DNA of 64,000 nucleotides from JAGPUQ01 sp036961295 (GCA_036961295.1 JBALVX010000002.1:372001-436000), one strand, 5' to 3'. Positions 1 to 9,151 are shown, counted from the stretch's first letter. The notes: generated by a model from the letters alone, not told the origin. Made by a program: numbers and translations.

Positions 1-733
1 GGGCCAGCGCCAGACCATTGCGCGGCAAGGTATCGTGCTCGGCAAAATCGCCATCGTGAAAATCCGGATCCGAGCGAATCGCCCGCCTCGCAATTTCGTT
101 AAAGGCAATATTTTGTGCCGTCAATTTCAGTGCAGAAGCAATTACCACGCAGTGGCGCACGCGCTCGGGGCAATCTACCGCCCAGCGCATCGCGTTCATG
201 CCACCCAGACTGCCGCCGATAACCACCGCCCACTGCTCAATGCCCAGGCGGTCGGCAAGATCGGCCTGACTACTGACCCAGTCCCTTACCCGCAGTGGCG
301 GAAAGTGCTTGCCCCAGGCTTTACCCGTATCGGGATCAACGGAACGCGGCCCGGTGCTGCCGTCGCAACCACCAATATTATTTAAACACACGACAAAAAA
401 ACGCTCGCTGTCGATGGGTTTACCGGGGCCAATGTAATCGTCCCACCAACCGGGTTTTTTATCGTCCTCAGCGTAATAACCCGCCGCGTGGTGATTGCCG
501 CTTAAGGCATGGCAAACCAGTACGGCATTGGTTTTCGCGGCATTAAGCTGGCCGTAGGTTTCCACCACCAGGTCGTAGGAACGCAAAGTGCGCCCACAGC
601 TCAAGGCCAGGGGCTGGTCAAAGTGGTAGGTTTCAGGGCTAACCGGGCCGACGGAACGGCTGGCCTCGCTACTAGCTGAGAGACTGGGATCTCTGCTACT
701 ACTTTTACTATTATTAAAAGGCGCGTCCGACAT
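1..733 (-). CDS. metX: Homoserine O-acyltransferase (MetX), 3' end cut by window edge
   Basis: This enzyme acylates L-homoserine, the first committed step of methionine synthesis. About 244 residues are visible from an ATG at 733, and the frame runs off the left edge. It is an alpha/beta-hydrolase: an early VCHALSGNHHAAG stretch is followed by GGCDGSTGPRS and the nucleophile elbow VVIGGSLGGMNAMRWA, with the catalytic Ser inside GGSLGG. The missing part would hold the catalytic Asp and His. The N-terminus has a Ser-rich run (NNSKSSSRD) before the conserved core. In Pseudomonas metX likewise sits beside yggT-proC-yggS and pilTU. Whether it uses succinyl-CoA or acetyl-CoA cannot be decided from this fragment; many gammaproteobacterial MetX proteins are succinyltransferases. 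Confidence 0.93.
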   Translation of the reverse strand, partial: MSDAPFNNSKSSSRDPSLSASSEASRSVGPVSPETYHFDQPLALSCGRTLRSYDLVVETYGQLNAAKTNAVLVCHALSGNHHAAGYYAEDDKKPGWWDDYIGPGKPIDSERFFVVCLNNIGGCDGSTGPRSVDPDTGKAWGKHFPPLRVRDWVSSQADLADRLGIEQWAVVIGGSLGGMNAMRWAVDCPERVRHCVVIASALKLTAQNIAFNEIARRAIRSDPDFHDGDFAEHDTLPRNGLALA

Positions 734-804
734 AGGTGGGGAGTACTTATTTAGCAGAGGCCAGTCTAAAGAGGGGCCGACAGTGGCGCAAGCGTCATCG
801 CTGC

Positions 805-1395
805 TTAAATCCCCGGCACCAGACTTAACGGCAAGTAGCTTGCTTTCGCGAAATTACCCAAGGCGATACGCAGCACCATAATGATCAGCAGCACCCCCAT
901 GGTTGAGAGATCGAGTCCGCCCATGGGAGGAATAACCCGCCGCACCGGCGCGATTACCGGTTCGACCAATTGGCAGACCAGGGAAACCGCCGGGTGATTG
1001 GTGCGCGGGGCAACCCAGCTAACGATGACCACCACAAAAATACTATAGAAATAGACATTCAACACCGTCGAAGCGACGCCAATCAAAGACCACAAGGCCG
1101 GATACAACAAATTGCCAAATGCACCCCCAGAAGCAATAGCGATGCTAGCAACGATGGTGATAAATTCCACCAGCAGTGCGAGTGTTAGGCTCGCGGTATT
1201 AAACGTGCGGTAGGGCGGCAGGACCTTACCAAGGGTATTGGTCGGCACATGGGTGATTTTATAGATCGTCTGGGCGATCGGGTTATAGAAACTCGCTCGG
1301 CTGAGCTGTAATAAAAACCGCAGCAAAAACACGATCACTAAGAGACCGCCGAGGAATTGAATTAAAAACAAACTGATCTCTAACAAAGTGTTCAT
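805..1395 (-). CDS. YggT family integral membrane protein
   Basis: A 196-residue inner-membrane protein with two related YggT halves. Each half has a hydrophobic segment followed by a conserved amphipathic piece: YNPIAQTIYKITHVPTNTLGKVLPP in the first (quoted to show the NP...P pattern, residues about 37-60) and LVEPVIAPVRRVIPPMGGLDLS in the second (residues about 142-163). About four membrane segments are visible. The start at 1395 has an upstream GGAG-type ribosome site and lies 5 bases beyond the proC stop, so the two are co-transcribed. The family is linked to membrane and osmotic functions and to cytochrome maturation in plastids, but its bacterial role is not settled. The yggS-proC-yggT order is widely conserved. 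Confidence 0.92.
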   Translation of the reverse strand: MNTLLEISLFLIQFLGGLLVIVFLLRFLLQLSRASFYNPIAQTIYKITHVPTNTLGKVLPPYRTFNTASLTLALLVEFITIVASIAIASGGAFGNLLYPALWSLIGVASTVLNVYFYSIFVVVIVSWVAPRTNHPAVSLVCQLVEPVIAPVRRVIPPMGGLDLSTMGVLLIIMVLRIALGNFAKASYLPLSLVPGI

Positions 1396-1400
1396 GTTGC

Positions 1401-2243
1401 TTACTCCTGAGCCTCAGCTGCTTCAATACCCATTGCCTGGGCGCGCTCGAATGCCGCCGTCATGGCGTTTTCAAAAATATCGCCAAGTCCTTGCGCCTGA
1501 AAATTGTTTAACGCGGCCTCGGTAGTCCCGCCAGGAGACGTTACCCTACGCCGCAACTCGGCAACATCGACGTCGCTTTCAAGCGCCATCTGAGCCGCAC
1601 CCAGTGCGGTTTGCAGGGTGAGGTCGCGCGCCACCTCGGGAGCCAGGCCAAGCTTTTCGCCAGCCGCCATCATTGACTCCATCACCAGGAAAAAATACGC
1701 CGGGCCGCTGCCAGAGAGCGCCGTCACCGCATCAATACCGCGTTCGCTATCCAGCCAGGCGGTGATGCCGACGGCGGCGAGAATAGCTTCGGCGAGCTGC
1801 CGCTGCTGCGCATTTACCGACTCGGTTGCGTACAGGCCGGTGGCACCAAGCTGTAATAATGCCGGGGTGTTGGGCATGCAGCGCACGATGGGCAGCTCGG
1901 CCTGCTCAGATACCATAAGGCCATTCAACACCGCCACCGGGATGCCCGCGACAATGGAAATAACCAGGGGGCGATGATTTAAGACACCCTCCAAGCCGCC
2001 GGCAACCTCATTGATTAACTGTGGCTTAACCGCCAACACCACCACCTCGGCCTCGCCGACGGCCGCGCGATTATCCGCGCTGGTGTTGATGCCGTATTGC
2101 TCGCTAAGTCGAGTGCGGGTTTCTGGTATTGGGTCGCAGGCGGTAATGCGCTCCGCCGCATAGCCCTTATGTACCAGGCCCCCGATTAAACTGGCAGCAA
2201 TATTGCCGCCGCCAATAAATACCAGTTTGGCGTGATTCACCAC
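1401..2243 (-). CDS. proC: Pyrroline-5-carboxylate reductase
   Basis: Catalyses the last step of proline synthesis, NAD(P)H-dependent reduction of pyrroline-5-carboxylate, in the cytoplasm. The 280-residue length is normal for the family. The N-terminal Rossmann motif reads FIGGGNIAASLIGGL, and the C-terminal dimerisation domain carries the signature TALSGSGPAYFFLVMESM and later VTSPGGTTEAAL. The start is GTG at 2243, with a second GTG directly after it. It lies between yggS and yggT on the same strand with short spacing, a standard gammaproteobacterial arrangement. Confidence 0.97.
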   Translation of the reverse strand: MVNHAKLVFIGGGNIAASLIGGLVHKGYAAERITACDPIPETRTRLSEQYGINTSADNRAAVGEAEVVVLAVKPQLINEVAGGLEGVLNHRPLVISIVAGIPVAVLNGLMVSEQAELPIVRCMPNTPALLQLGATGLYATESVNAQQRQLAEAILAAVGITAWLDSERGIDAVTALSGSGPAYFFLVMESMMAAGEKLGLAPEVARDLTLQTALGAAQMALESDVDVAELRRRVTSPGGTTEAALNNFQAQGLGDIFENAMTAAFERAQAMGIEAAEAQE

Positions 2244-2261
2244 AGTATCCTTATATAGATT

Positions 2262-2969
2262 TCAGGTTGAAGGTAATACATTCCGAGGGCCAAAAATAGC
2301 AGAGCCAATGCGTACCAGAGTGGCCCCCTCAGCGACTGCCGCAGCAACGTCGTCGGACATGCCCATCGACAGTGTATCCAAACCTGCCAGCCTCGGCGAC
2401 CGGGATTTGAATTCAGCCAGCAAATCGGCGACGGTGCGCAGTGGCTGTGCCTGCTCTTCCGGGGTGGCACGGGGCCGAGGAATGGCCATCAGTCCGCGCA
2501 GACACAAGTTAGGTAAAACACTCACCTGATCGGCCAGGGTGGCAAGCTGTTGCGGCGAGACGCCACTTTTCGACGCTTCGCCATCGATATTCACCTGCAG
2601 ACACACCTGCAAAGGCGGCAACGACTGCGGTCGTTGACGACTCAGACGCTCGGCAATACTGAGGCGATCAATCGAATGCACCCAGTCAAAATGCTTAGCA
2701 ATGACAGCCGTCTTATTGGATTGCAGCGGCCCGATAAAATGCCAGATGATATCAAGGTTACTCAATTGCTCGATTTTTATCAGCGCTTCTTGCAGATAAC
2801 TTTCGCCAAAATGCCGCAGCCCGGCGGCATAAGCCTCTCGAATCGCAGCTGCGGTCTGCCCCTTACTGGCTGCCACGATAGTGACGGCGTTAGCATTTCT
2901 CCCCACTGCTATCGCAATACGGTTAACACTTTCCGTGACAAGAGTTATATTTTCAGTAATATTCGGCAT
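2262..2969 (-). CDS. yggS: PLP homeostasis protein (YggS/PROSC family)
   Basis: A single-domain PLP-binding protein of the alanine-racemase fold type III family, involved in vitamin B6 and amino-acid homeostasis; no enzymatic reaction is established. The PLP lysine lies in VAASKGQTAAAIREAYAAG. Downstream are HFIGPLQSNK, the VNIDGEASKSGV stretch and the phosphate-binding end LSMGMSDDVAAAVAEGATLVRIGSAIFG. The frame extends to 2993, but the ATG at 2969 (MPNITENI) gives 235 residues, matching the family. Its start faces pilT with a 62-base gap that must hold both promoters. Confidence 0.95.
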   Translation of the reverse strand: MPNITENITLVTESVNRIAIAVGRNANAVTIVAASKGQTAAAIREAYAAGLRHFGESYLQEALIKIEQLSNLDIIWHFIGPLQSNKTAVIAKHFDWVHSIDRLSIAERLSRQRPQSLPPLQVCLQVNIDGEASKSGVSPQQLATLADQVSVLPNLCLRGLMAIPRPRATPEEQAQPLRTVADLLAEFKSRSPRLAGLDTLSMGMSDDVAAAVAEGATLVRIGSAIFGPRNVLPST

Positions 2970-3031
2970 ATACTTAGTGTGCTTTGTGAACAAAGCTCCA
3001 GAAGAGCGGTGAAAATAAACGGGAACGGTTA

Positions 3032-4069
3032 ATGGATATTACAGAATTATTGGCCTTTAGCGCCAAACAAGGTGCTTCTGATCTACATTTGTCCGCGGGT
3101 CTACCGCCAATGATTCGTGTCGATGGCGACGTGCGCAGAATCAACCTGCCCGCCATGGAGCACAAGCAGGTACACAGCCTGATCTACGAGATTATGAACG
3201 ATAAACAGCGCCGCGACTTTGAAGAATTCCTGGAAACGGATTTTTCTTTCGAAGTACCGGGTGTCGCGCGCTTTCGAGTTAATGCCTTTAACCAAAATCG
3301 CGGCTCTGCTGCGGTATTTCGAACCATCCCCTCCAAAGTGTTGACTATGGAAGATTTGGGTATGGGCCAGGTGTTTCGCGACATTTGCGCGACACCGCGC
3401 GGTATTGTGCTAGTAACCGGCCCTACCGGTTCGGGCAAATCTACTACGCTCGCCGCGATGGTGGATTACATTAATGAAAACAAATACGAACACATACTCA
3501 CTATCGAAGACCCCATCGAGTTCGTTCACGAATCCAAAAAATGCCTGGTCAACCAGCGGGAAGTCCATCGCGACACTCACGGTTTCGGTGAAGCACTGCG
3601 CTCAGCACTGCGGGAAGATCCCGATATTATTCTAGTGGGCGAGATGCGCGACCTGGAGACCATCCGCTTAGCGCTAACCGCAGCTGAAACTGGTCACCTG
3701 GTGTTCGGCACACTGCACACCACCTCGGCGGCAAAAACCATTGACCGGGTAGTAGACGTATTCCCCGCCACCGAGAAAGCCATGGTGCGCTCAATGCTGT
3801 CGGAATCTCTGGAAGCGGTTATTTCGCAAACTTTGATGAAAAAAGTTGGTGGCGGCCGCGTTGCCGCTCACGAAATCATGCGTGGCACTTCGGCGATTCG
3901 CAATCTGATTCGAGAAGATAAAGTCGCACAAATGTACTCAGCGATTCAGACCGGCGCGTCGCTGGGCATGCAAACTCTCGACCAGTGTTTGCAGCGTCTG
4001 GTAGAGCAAAGAGTCGTGAGCAAAGATGTGGCTAAAGAAAAGGCCAGAATGCCAGACGATTTTTCGTAA
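3032..4069 (+). CDS. pilT: Type IV pilus retraction ATPase PilT
   Basis: Hexameric ATPase at the inner-membrane base of the type IV pilus that powers pilin disassembly and retraction. At 345 residues it has the normal length. The Walker A motif GPTGSGKST begins at residue 130. The Asp box is LTIEDPIEFVH, Walker B is DPDIILVGEMRDLETIRLALTAAETGH (about residues 198-224), and the His box contains LVFGTLHTTSAA. The C-terminal retraction motif AIRNLIRE is present. It is followed by pilU 70 bases downstream on the same strand. Confidence 0.97.
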   Translation: MDITELLAFSAKQGASDLHLSAGLPPMIRVDGDVRRINLPAMEHKQVHSLIYEIMNDKQRRDFEEFLETDFSFEVPGVARFRVNAFNQNRGSAAVFRTIPSKVLTMEDLGMGQVFRDICATPRGIVLVTGPTGSGKSTTLAAMVDYINENKYEHILTIEDPIEFVHESKKCLVNQREVHRDTHGFGEALRSALREDPDIILVGEMRDLETIRLALTAAETGHLVFGTLHTTSAAKTIDRVVDVFPATEKAMVRSMLSESLEAVISQTLMKKVGGGRVAAHEIMRGTSAIRNLIREDKVAQMYSAIQTGASLGMQTLDQCLQRLVEQRVVSKDVAKEKARMPDDFS

Positions 4070-4139
4070 TCGTGCCCTGTTAGCAGCGAGATAGCTCGGA
4101 GCTCGACCCCAAAGGTAAGAAAACGGTGGAGAACACGAC

Positions 4140-5294
4140 GTGGAAATAGATACCCTATTAAAATTAATGGTCGACAAAAAGGCCTCTGACCTGTTCGTAA
4201 CCGAAGGCGTACCGCCGAGCATAAAGATTAACGGCAAAATTATGCCGGTCGGCAAATCGCCTTTAAACAGCACTCATACTCGTACACTGGTCGAAAGCGT
4301 GATGGACGAAAAGCAGAAGGCGGTGTTTCACGATACCCACGAGCTCAACTTTGCGATTGCTTCCGATAACGTTGTGGGCGCGCGTTTTCGGGTCAGCGCG
4401 TTCTATCAGCGCAATGAAGTAGGCATGATTCTGCGACGTATCGAAACCGAGATCCCAACAACTAAAGATTTGTTGCTGCCACCAATCCTCGAAGAACTGG
4501 TGATGGTCAAGCGCGGCATTATCTTTTTTGTAGGCGCCACCGGCACCGGTAAATCGACGTCGTTAGCGGCGCTGATTGGACACCGTAACCGCAATAGCAA
4601 GGGTCATATTATTTCCATCGAAGACCCCATCGAGTTTGTTCACCAGCACCAGGGCTGCATCATTACCCAACGGGAAGTTGGCATAGACACCGAATCCTTT
4701 GAAGTCGCTCTGAAAAATACTTTGCGGCAAGCGCCGGACGTCATCTTGATCGGCGAGATTCGCTCTACCGAAACCATGGAAAATGCCATCACCTTTGCCG
4801 AAACCGGGCATTTAGTACTCGCCACACTACACGCCAACAACGCCAACCAGGCGCTCGATCGCATCCAGCATTTTTTCCCCGCCGATCGGCATTCCCAGCT
4901 ATGGATGGATTTGTCACTCAACCTGCGCGCTATGGTGGCTCAACAATTAATTCCCACCATCGATGGCAACGGGCGTCGAGCCGCGATTGAAATTCTTATC
5001 AACACACCACTGGTCTCCGATATTATTCGCAAGGGCGATGTTCACAAGCTTAAAGAATTAATGAGCCGCTCTACCGAGCAGGGCATGCAAACCTTTGATC
5101 ACGCTCTGTACACTCTTTTCAAAGAGGGCTCTATTTCTTACGAAGACGCACTTGCGGCTGCGGATTCGAAAAACGACCTGCGCCTGCTGATTAAACTGCA
5201 ATCGGATAGTGATACAGATTACTTAGATGATGCCGCTGACGATTTTTCAATGAGCGAAGACGAGGACGAAGGCACCCGGGTATTTCAACGCTAA
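4140..5294 (+). CDS. pilU: PilT-like accessory retraction ATPase PilU
   Basis: A second PilT-family ATPase that assists PilT-dependent pilus retraction under load. The start is GTG at 4140 with a GGTGGAG ribosome site 8 bases upstream. Walker A is GATGTGKST, beginning at residue 132; the Asp box is ISIEDPIEFVHQ; Walker B is APDVILIGEIRSTETMENAI; and TLHANNANQAL replaces the PilT His-box form. The acidic C-terminal tail, DTDYLDDAADDFSMSEDEDE, is typical of PilU and absent from PilT. The pilT-pilU order is as in Pseudomonas. Confidence 0.96.
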   Translation: MEIDTLLKLMVDKKASDLFVTEGVPPSIKINGKIMPVGKSPLNSTHTRTLVESVMDEKQKAVFHDTHELNFAIASDNVVGARFRVSAFYQRNEVGMILRRIETEIPTTKDLLLPPILEELVMVKRGIIFFVGATGTGKSTSLAALIGHRNRNSKGHIISIEDPIEFVHQHQGCIITQREVGIDTESFEVALKNTLRQAPDVILIGEIRSTETMENAITFAETGHLVLATLHANNANQALDRIQHFFPADRHSQLWMDLSLNLRAMVAQQLIPTIDGNGRRAAIEILINTPLVSDIIRKGDVHKLKELMSRSTEQGMQTFDHALYTLFKEGSISYEDALAAADSKNDLRLLIKLQSDSDTDYLDDAADDFSMSEDEDEGTRVFQR

Positions 5295-5342
5295 GCTGCC
5301 AATGCCTTCAGCCCTTAAACAGTACCGGCATTTTCCCGCATC

Positions 5343-5864
5343 TCAGGGCTCCAGACCGCACGCTGGATTGTATAACCAGGTTTGTAAAATAAGGGCGGCA
5401 GCCTCGGCATCAACTGGGTTGTCGCGATAATTATCGCTCGCTCCCGATCGACTCCCTGAGCGAACACTCGACCGGGAACTTCTTTTCTGGCGTTTCCCCC
5501 CAGGTACTTCCTCACTTTGAAAGCGCTCCGACTTGGCGCTGGCGGTCGATAAACGCTCGTCCACCATCGTCGCCTTAAGTCCCGTTCTGGCTGACAAACG
5601 CCGGGCAAATTTTCGGCAGCGTCGACAAAATTCGCTCTCAGTGCCGTCCATATTAAGCGGCAAACCCACCAGCAATTGATCCGGCCGCCACTGCTCTACC
5701 AGGGCCGCAACCTGCGCCCAGCTCGGCTGCCCGTCTCGCGCTTTCAGCACACTGAGACCACGCGCACTAGCCGCCACCGTCTGGCCCACGGCAACACCGA
5801 TCTGCCCCGTACCGAAGTCGAAACACAAGATCGTTTGGGCGGAAATATCAGGCGCGTCCGGCAC
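5343..5864 (-). CDS. ruvX: Holliday junction resolvase-like / pre-16S rRNA nuclease (YqgF family)
   Basis: RNase H-fold nuclease implicated in 16S rRNA 5'-end maturation. The 173 residues begin with a GTG at 5864 preceded by a GAG ribosome site. Acidic catalytic motifs are visible: the first strand LCFDFGTGQIGVAVGQ, the middle motif VGLPLNMDGTESE, and the C-terminal VDAEAAALIL, where the usual D-x-x-A-A is intact. There is an unusual basic and Ser-rich insertion, KRQKRSSRSSVRSGSRSGAS, at about residues 123-142. The start overlaps the algH 3' end by 17 bases, implying translational coupling. Confidence 0.92.
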   Translation of the reverse strand: MPDAPDISAQTILCFDFGTGQIGVAVGQTVAASARGLSVLKARDGQPSWAQVAALVEQWRPDQLLVGLPLNMDGTESEFCRRCRKFARRLSARTGLKATMVDERLSTASAKSERFQSEEVPGGKRQKRSSRSSVRSGSRSGASDNYRDNPVDAEAAALILQTWLYNPACGLEP

Positions 5865-6417
5865 TATTACTCAACTTTAATAAATCCACCCCAATACTGG
5901 CGGCGGCGCGATCGGCGCGCTGCTCTACCGGCGTTTCAAATAATAAAACGGCGTCCGCAGGCACGGTCAGCCAAGCGTTATCGAGCAGCTCTGCTTCCAG
6001 TTGACCCGCGCCCCAACCGGCATAACCCAGCACTACACAGCTGTGCTCAGGGGCGTCTTTGCCGCGGGCAAGGTCTTCGATGATATCTCTCGATGCCGTC
6101 ATTTTAATGCCAGCGCCCACCTGCTGTGTGCCCTGCCACCGCTTGGCGGCATCCGAGTGCAGCACAAAGCCCCAGTCCCGCTGCACCGGACCACCATTTA
6201 GCAAGGTCTCGTTGCCGCGACTGCCGGTACAGGGTAAATCAAATTGCTCAAATAAAGTGCGCAAGGGCACATCGAGGGGTCGATTCACCGTAAGCCCCAT
6301 GACCCCCTCTTCATCGTGGTTGCACAGGTAGATCATGGTGCCCGCAAACGCGGGATCGACCATACCCGGCATGGCGATCAAAAAATGGTGGCTTAGATCT
6401 GTCAATGAAGCGCTCAT
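5848..6417 (-). CDS. algH: YqgE/AlgH family protein
   Basis: A 189-residue conserved cytoplasmic protein named for an influence on alginate production in Pseudomonas; its biochemical role is unknown. The family N-terminus LSHHFLIAMPGMVDPAFAGTMIYLCNHDEEGVMGLTVNRP (residues 7-46) is very well conserved, as are LLNGGPVQRDWGFVLH and VLGYAGWGAGQLEAEL. It lies between the TonB-family gene and ruvX on the minus strand, the same order as in Pseudomonas. Confidence 0.94.
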   Translation of the reverse strand: MSASLTDLSHHFLIAMPGMVDPAFAGTMIYLCNHDEEGVMGLTVNRPLDVPLRTLFEQFDLPCTGSRGNETLLNGGPVQRDWGFVLHSDAAKRWQGTQQVGAGIKMTASRDIIEDLARGKDAPEHSCVVLGYAGWGAGQLEAELLDNAWLTVPADAVLLFETPVEQRADRAAASIGVDLLKLSNSAGRA

Positions 6418-6531
6418 GGTTTCAATTTGAGGTCGGGTACAACGGGGGCTTATATAAAATTAACACGGGTCTGACTCCTGGCTTTAATTTTAGCTTTGGT
6501 TTTAAAACAACAGCCACAGGACTTATCAGCC

Positions 6532-7419
6532 CTAACGGGTTTCAATGCGATTTCCCGGCACAAAGTGCCAGGTGCGGATAATTTCAATCTTATCAAACTG
6601 GCTCATTTCCGGCGGAAAAGCGGAAAAGGGTGACGCTAGCCTGATGGTCCGTATCGCAGCCTGATCCAACACCCGCTGCCCCGAACTTTGGCGTATTTCG
6701 ATGTCCTCGACGCTGCCGTCGGGGAGCAAAACCACCACCACCCGCAGATCGCCAAAAATACGATTAAGCCGCGCTTCCTCGGGATAGTTGAGGTTCCCTG
6801 CCTCCTCAACGCGCGCCACCCAGTAATTTAAATACGCCGCGTGGTCAGCCGCCTTGGTACTTACCGAAGTCAGGCGCAGCACTTTCGGCATCTTCGCGTA
6901 GTGCTGTCGCGACCGGTCGAGGCGGGCGCGCAAGCTGGCAATTTCCTGAGCGGCGGACGACAGCGGCTGAAACTCTTCCGCCGTTGCCTCAATTTCTTTG
7001 GGTAAGACCCGGTCCGGGCTGGTCTCTACGCTATCTGAGCTAGTGGTGAGTACCGGCGCGAGTTGCTGCTCACCCATGATTTGCGCCGGTTCTGGTGGCG
7101 CGGGCACTTCGGTTTCACGCCAAACCGAATCGTTAAATTCAGGCATTTGATCCGTAGTAATTTCCTGCTTTTCACGCTGTTCTCCGCTGCCCGCCTGATT
7201 GACCTGGGCGAGATAATCGGCTTCGTCCGGCTCCACCTGAGAACGCCGCAGGGCCACAGTAATCTCCATAGACTGAGCGGAAGGGGCTTGCTGAGCCAGC
7301 TTGAAGCCTACCCCAAAAATGAGCATGACATGAATGGCCAGAGCCACCAACATGGCAAAACCGAGACGGTCGTTGTCGTGGTTATTAAAGGTTTGCGGAA
7401 AACTGACATCAATCGCCAT
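6532..7419 (-). CDS. TonB-family energy transducer, probable twitching-associated TonB3
   Basis: A 295-residue periplasm-spanning protein. An N-terminal signal anchor (LGFAMLVALAIHVMLIFGVGF, residues about 19-39) is followed by an acidic, Pro-containing linker, a predicted helical stretch around AAQEIASLRARLDRSRQHYAK, and a C-terminal TonB domain (NYPEEARLNRIFGDLRVVVVLLPDGSVEDIEI, then SGQRVLDQAAIRTIRLASPFSAFP). No ExbB or ExbD gene is adjacent. In Pseudomonas the corresponding gene between gshB and algH is tonB3, required for normal twitching; the same position here, next to the pil-chp genes, supports that role by inference. Its start overlaps the gshB stop by one base. Confidence 0.85.
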   Translation of the reverse strand: MAIDVSFPQTFNNHDNDRLGFAMLVALAIHVMLIFGVGFKLAQQAPSAQSMEITVALRRSQVEPDEADYLAQVNQAGSGEQREKQEITTDQMPEFNDSVWRETEVPAPPEPAQIMGEQQLAPVLTTSSDSVETSPDRVLPKEIEATAEEFQPLSSAAQEIASLRARLDRSRQHYAKMPKVLRLTSVSTKAADHAAYLNYWVARVEEAGNLNYPEEARLNRIFGDLRVVVVLLPDGSVEDIEIRQSSGQRVLDQAAIRTIRLASPFSAFPPEMSQFDKIEIIRTWHFVPGNRIETR

Positions 7420-8384
7420 TAGCTAAAGCGCAGCTCCAGAGCATCCATCAGACGATGACCGATCCGGGTATCCTGCTCGCGATCAATCTCGCGCGCGCAG
7501 GTTGGGCTGGTTACGTTAATTTCAGTGAGGTAATCGCCGATCACATCCAGACCCACGAAGAACAAGCCCCGCTGCTTTAAGCTCGGGGCAACCTGATCGG
7601 CAATCCAGCGATCCCGATCGGACAGGGGCTGCACTATACCGCTGCCCCCCGCCGCTAAATTGCCGCGCAACTCTCCGGCCGCCGGCACCCGCGCCAGACA
7701 GTAAGGTACTGGTTCGCCATCGATCATCAGAATGCGCTTGTCCCCCGCTTTGATCTCGGGAATATAGCGTTGCGCCATAATTGAGCGCGAACCAAACTCC
7801 GTTAAGGTTTCAATAATTACGCTGAGATTAGAATCGCCGCCTCGAACACGAAAAATACCGGTGCCCCCCATGCCGTCCAAAGGCTTGTAAATCACATCGT
7901 CGTGGACTTTATGGAAGGCCTTCAGGCGCTCTGCGTCCCGACTTACTAATACCGGAGGCGTGCATTGAGGGAACTGCGTAGCAAAGATTTTTTCGTTGCA
8001 ATCACGCAGGCTCTGCGGCCTGTTCGCCACTAAAACACCTTGTTTTTCAGCAACTTCGAGCAAATAGGTGGTATACACATACTCGCTATCAAACGGCGGA
8101 TCCTTGCGCATCAAAATGCAGTCGAGCTCCGCTAAGGGCCGCTCCTCGGCTTCGCCTTTACTGTACCACTGATCCAGTGAATCAAAGACTTGCAGCGGAC
8201 TTTGTCGGGCCACGGCAACGCCATCGACTAAGGCTAAATCGCTTTGCTCCATGTACCACAGCGACCAACCTCGCTCCTGGGCAGCCAGTAGCAAGGCGAG
8301 CGTGGTGTCTTTTTTAGGAGTGATCGATGCAATGGGATCCATGACCACACCCAACGACTTTATAGGGCCCCGTGACTTCGCCAT
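7419..8384 (-). CDS. gshB: Glutathione synthetase
   Basis: ATP-grasp ligase that adds glycine to gamma-glutamylcysteine, the second step of glutathione synthesis. The 321-residue length is typical. The family N-terminus LGVVMDPIASITPKKDTTLA, the glycine-rich loop DGMGGTGIFRV and the metal-binding C-terminus EINVTSPTC are all present. An AGGAAA ribosome site precedes the ATG at 8384. gshA, the first enzyme of the pathway, lies in the same window at 58893-60509 but is not linked. gshB leads the gshB-tonB-algH-ruvX minus-strand unit. Confidence 0.97.
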   Translation of the reverse strand: MAKSRGPIKSLGVVMDPIASITPKKDTTLALLLAAQERGWSLWYMEQSDLALVDGVAVARQSPLQVFDSLDQWYSKGEAEERPLAELDCILMRKDPPFDSEYVYTTYLLEVAEKQGVLVANRPQSLRDCNEKIFATQFPQCTPPVLVSRDAERLKAFHKVHDDVIYKPLDGMGGTGIFRVRGGDSNLSVIIETLTEFGSRSIMAQRYIPEIKAGDKRILMIDGEPVPYCLARVPAAGELRGNLAAGGSGIVQPLSDRDRWIADQVAPSLKQRGLFFVGLDVIGDYLTEINVTSPTCAREIDREQDTRIGHRLMDALELRFS

Positions 8385-8731
8385 GATTATTAATTTCCTC
8401 GGTTAGTGCGGACTAATCGCCAGCCAACAATGCGCAGGCTGAGTAGACTAAGCCCTGAATCCAAATAGTGACACAAACGATCGTACGAAAGTCCAAAAAT
8501 GAGACATATTTATCTTTTGAATCCGCCTGTTATGGATAATACCTTGAGATTGTGTTAAATATAATCCCTGTCTAATACATTCGCAAAGCGGCGCTGCTCA
8601 CTTTGAGTACCGAGCGTTCTTTATGGAGCGTAATTTAAACCCTGGAACCGGGTGTCGGGTGTAGGTTAAGGGATTCGAGTCGTATACACTGGCTTGGGTT
8701 GATATATGGCTAAATCAAAGGTTTGGTAGAA
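8385..8731. promoter_or_regulatory. Divergent intergenic region between gshB and pilG
   Basis: About 350 bases without a gene, which must contain the promoters of the leftward gshB unit and the rightward pil-chp operon. A TATAAT hexamer lies at 8560-8565 on the plus strand but lacks a good -35 box at the right distance, so the pilG start site is not resolved. No hairpin terminator or riboswitch-like fold was recognised. Confidence 0.4.
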
Positions 8732-9151
8732 ATGACGGCAAGTATCGAAAACATGAAAGTGATGGTCATTGACGATAGCAATACCATACGACGCACCGCG
8801 GAAACTCTGCTCACTAAAGCGGGTTGCAAAGTAGTCACTGCGGTGGATGGATTTGATTCCCTCGCCAAAATTGCCGACAACCGCCCGGACATGATCTTTG
8901 TCGACATTATGATGCCAAGACTCGACGGTTATCAAACCTGCGCCCTCATTAAGAGTAACAGTGAATTTAGCGATATTCCCGTGGTGATGCTATCGAGTAA
9001 AGATGGCCTGTTCGACAAGGCCAAGGGACGCATCGTCGGTGCCGATGAATATCTCACCAAACCGTTTAGCAAAAATGAATTGTTCGAAGTTCTGGAGCGA
9101 GTGACCGCAGGCAAGCCAGCGGGCGCAGCCGATGTCGCGCCCGCCAATTGA
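8732..9151 (+). CDS. pilG: Twitching response regulator PilG
   Basis: Stand-alone CheY-like receiver of the Pil-Chp pathway, phosphorylated by ChpA and promoting pilus extension. The start chosen is ATG at 8732; a TTG three codons upstream stays in frame but is less likely. The acidic pocket is DDS at residues 14-16, the phosphoacceptor is D58 in FVDIMMPRLDGYQ, and the conserved Lys is in LTKPFSK. The middle section, MLSSKDGLFDKAKGRIVGADEYLTKP, is a close match to Pseudomonas PilG as I recall it. It is the first gene of the pilGHIJK-chpABC operon. Confidence 0.95.
   Translation: MTASIENMKVMVIDDSNTIRRTAETLLTKAGCKVVTAVDGFDSLAKIADNRPDMIFVDIMMPRLDGYQTCALIKSNSEFSDIPVVMLSSKDGLFDKAKGRIVGADEYLTKPFSKNELFEVLERVTAGKPAGAADVAPAN

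Noticed and set aside
2550..3032. 160-codon plus-strand frame opposite yggS
   Set aside because: It is antisense to a well-conserved yggS, and its translation looks like a shadow of that gene.
8544..8565. TTGAGA and TATAAT as a pilG promoter
   Set aside because: The two boxes are separated by only 10 bases, too short for a sigma-70 promoter.
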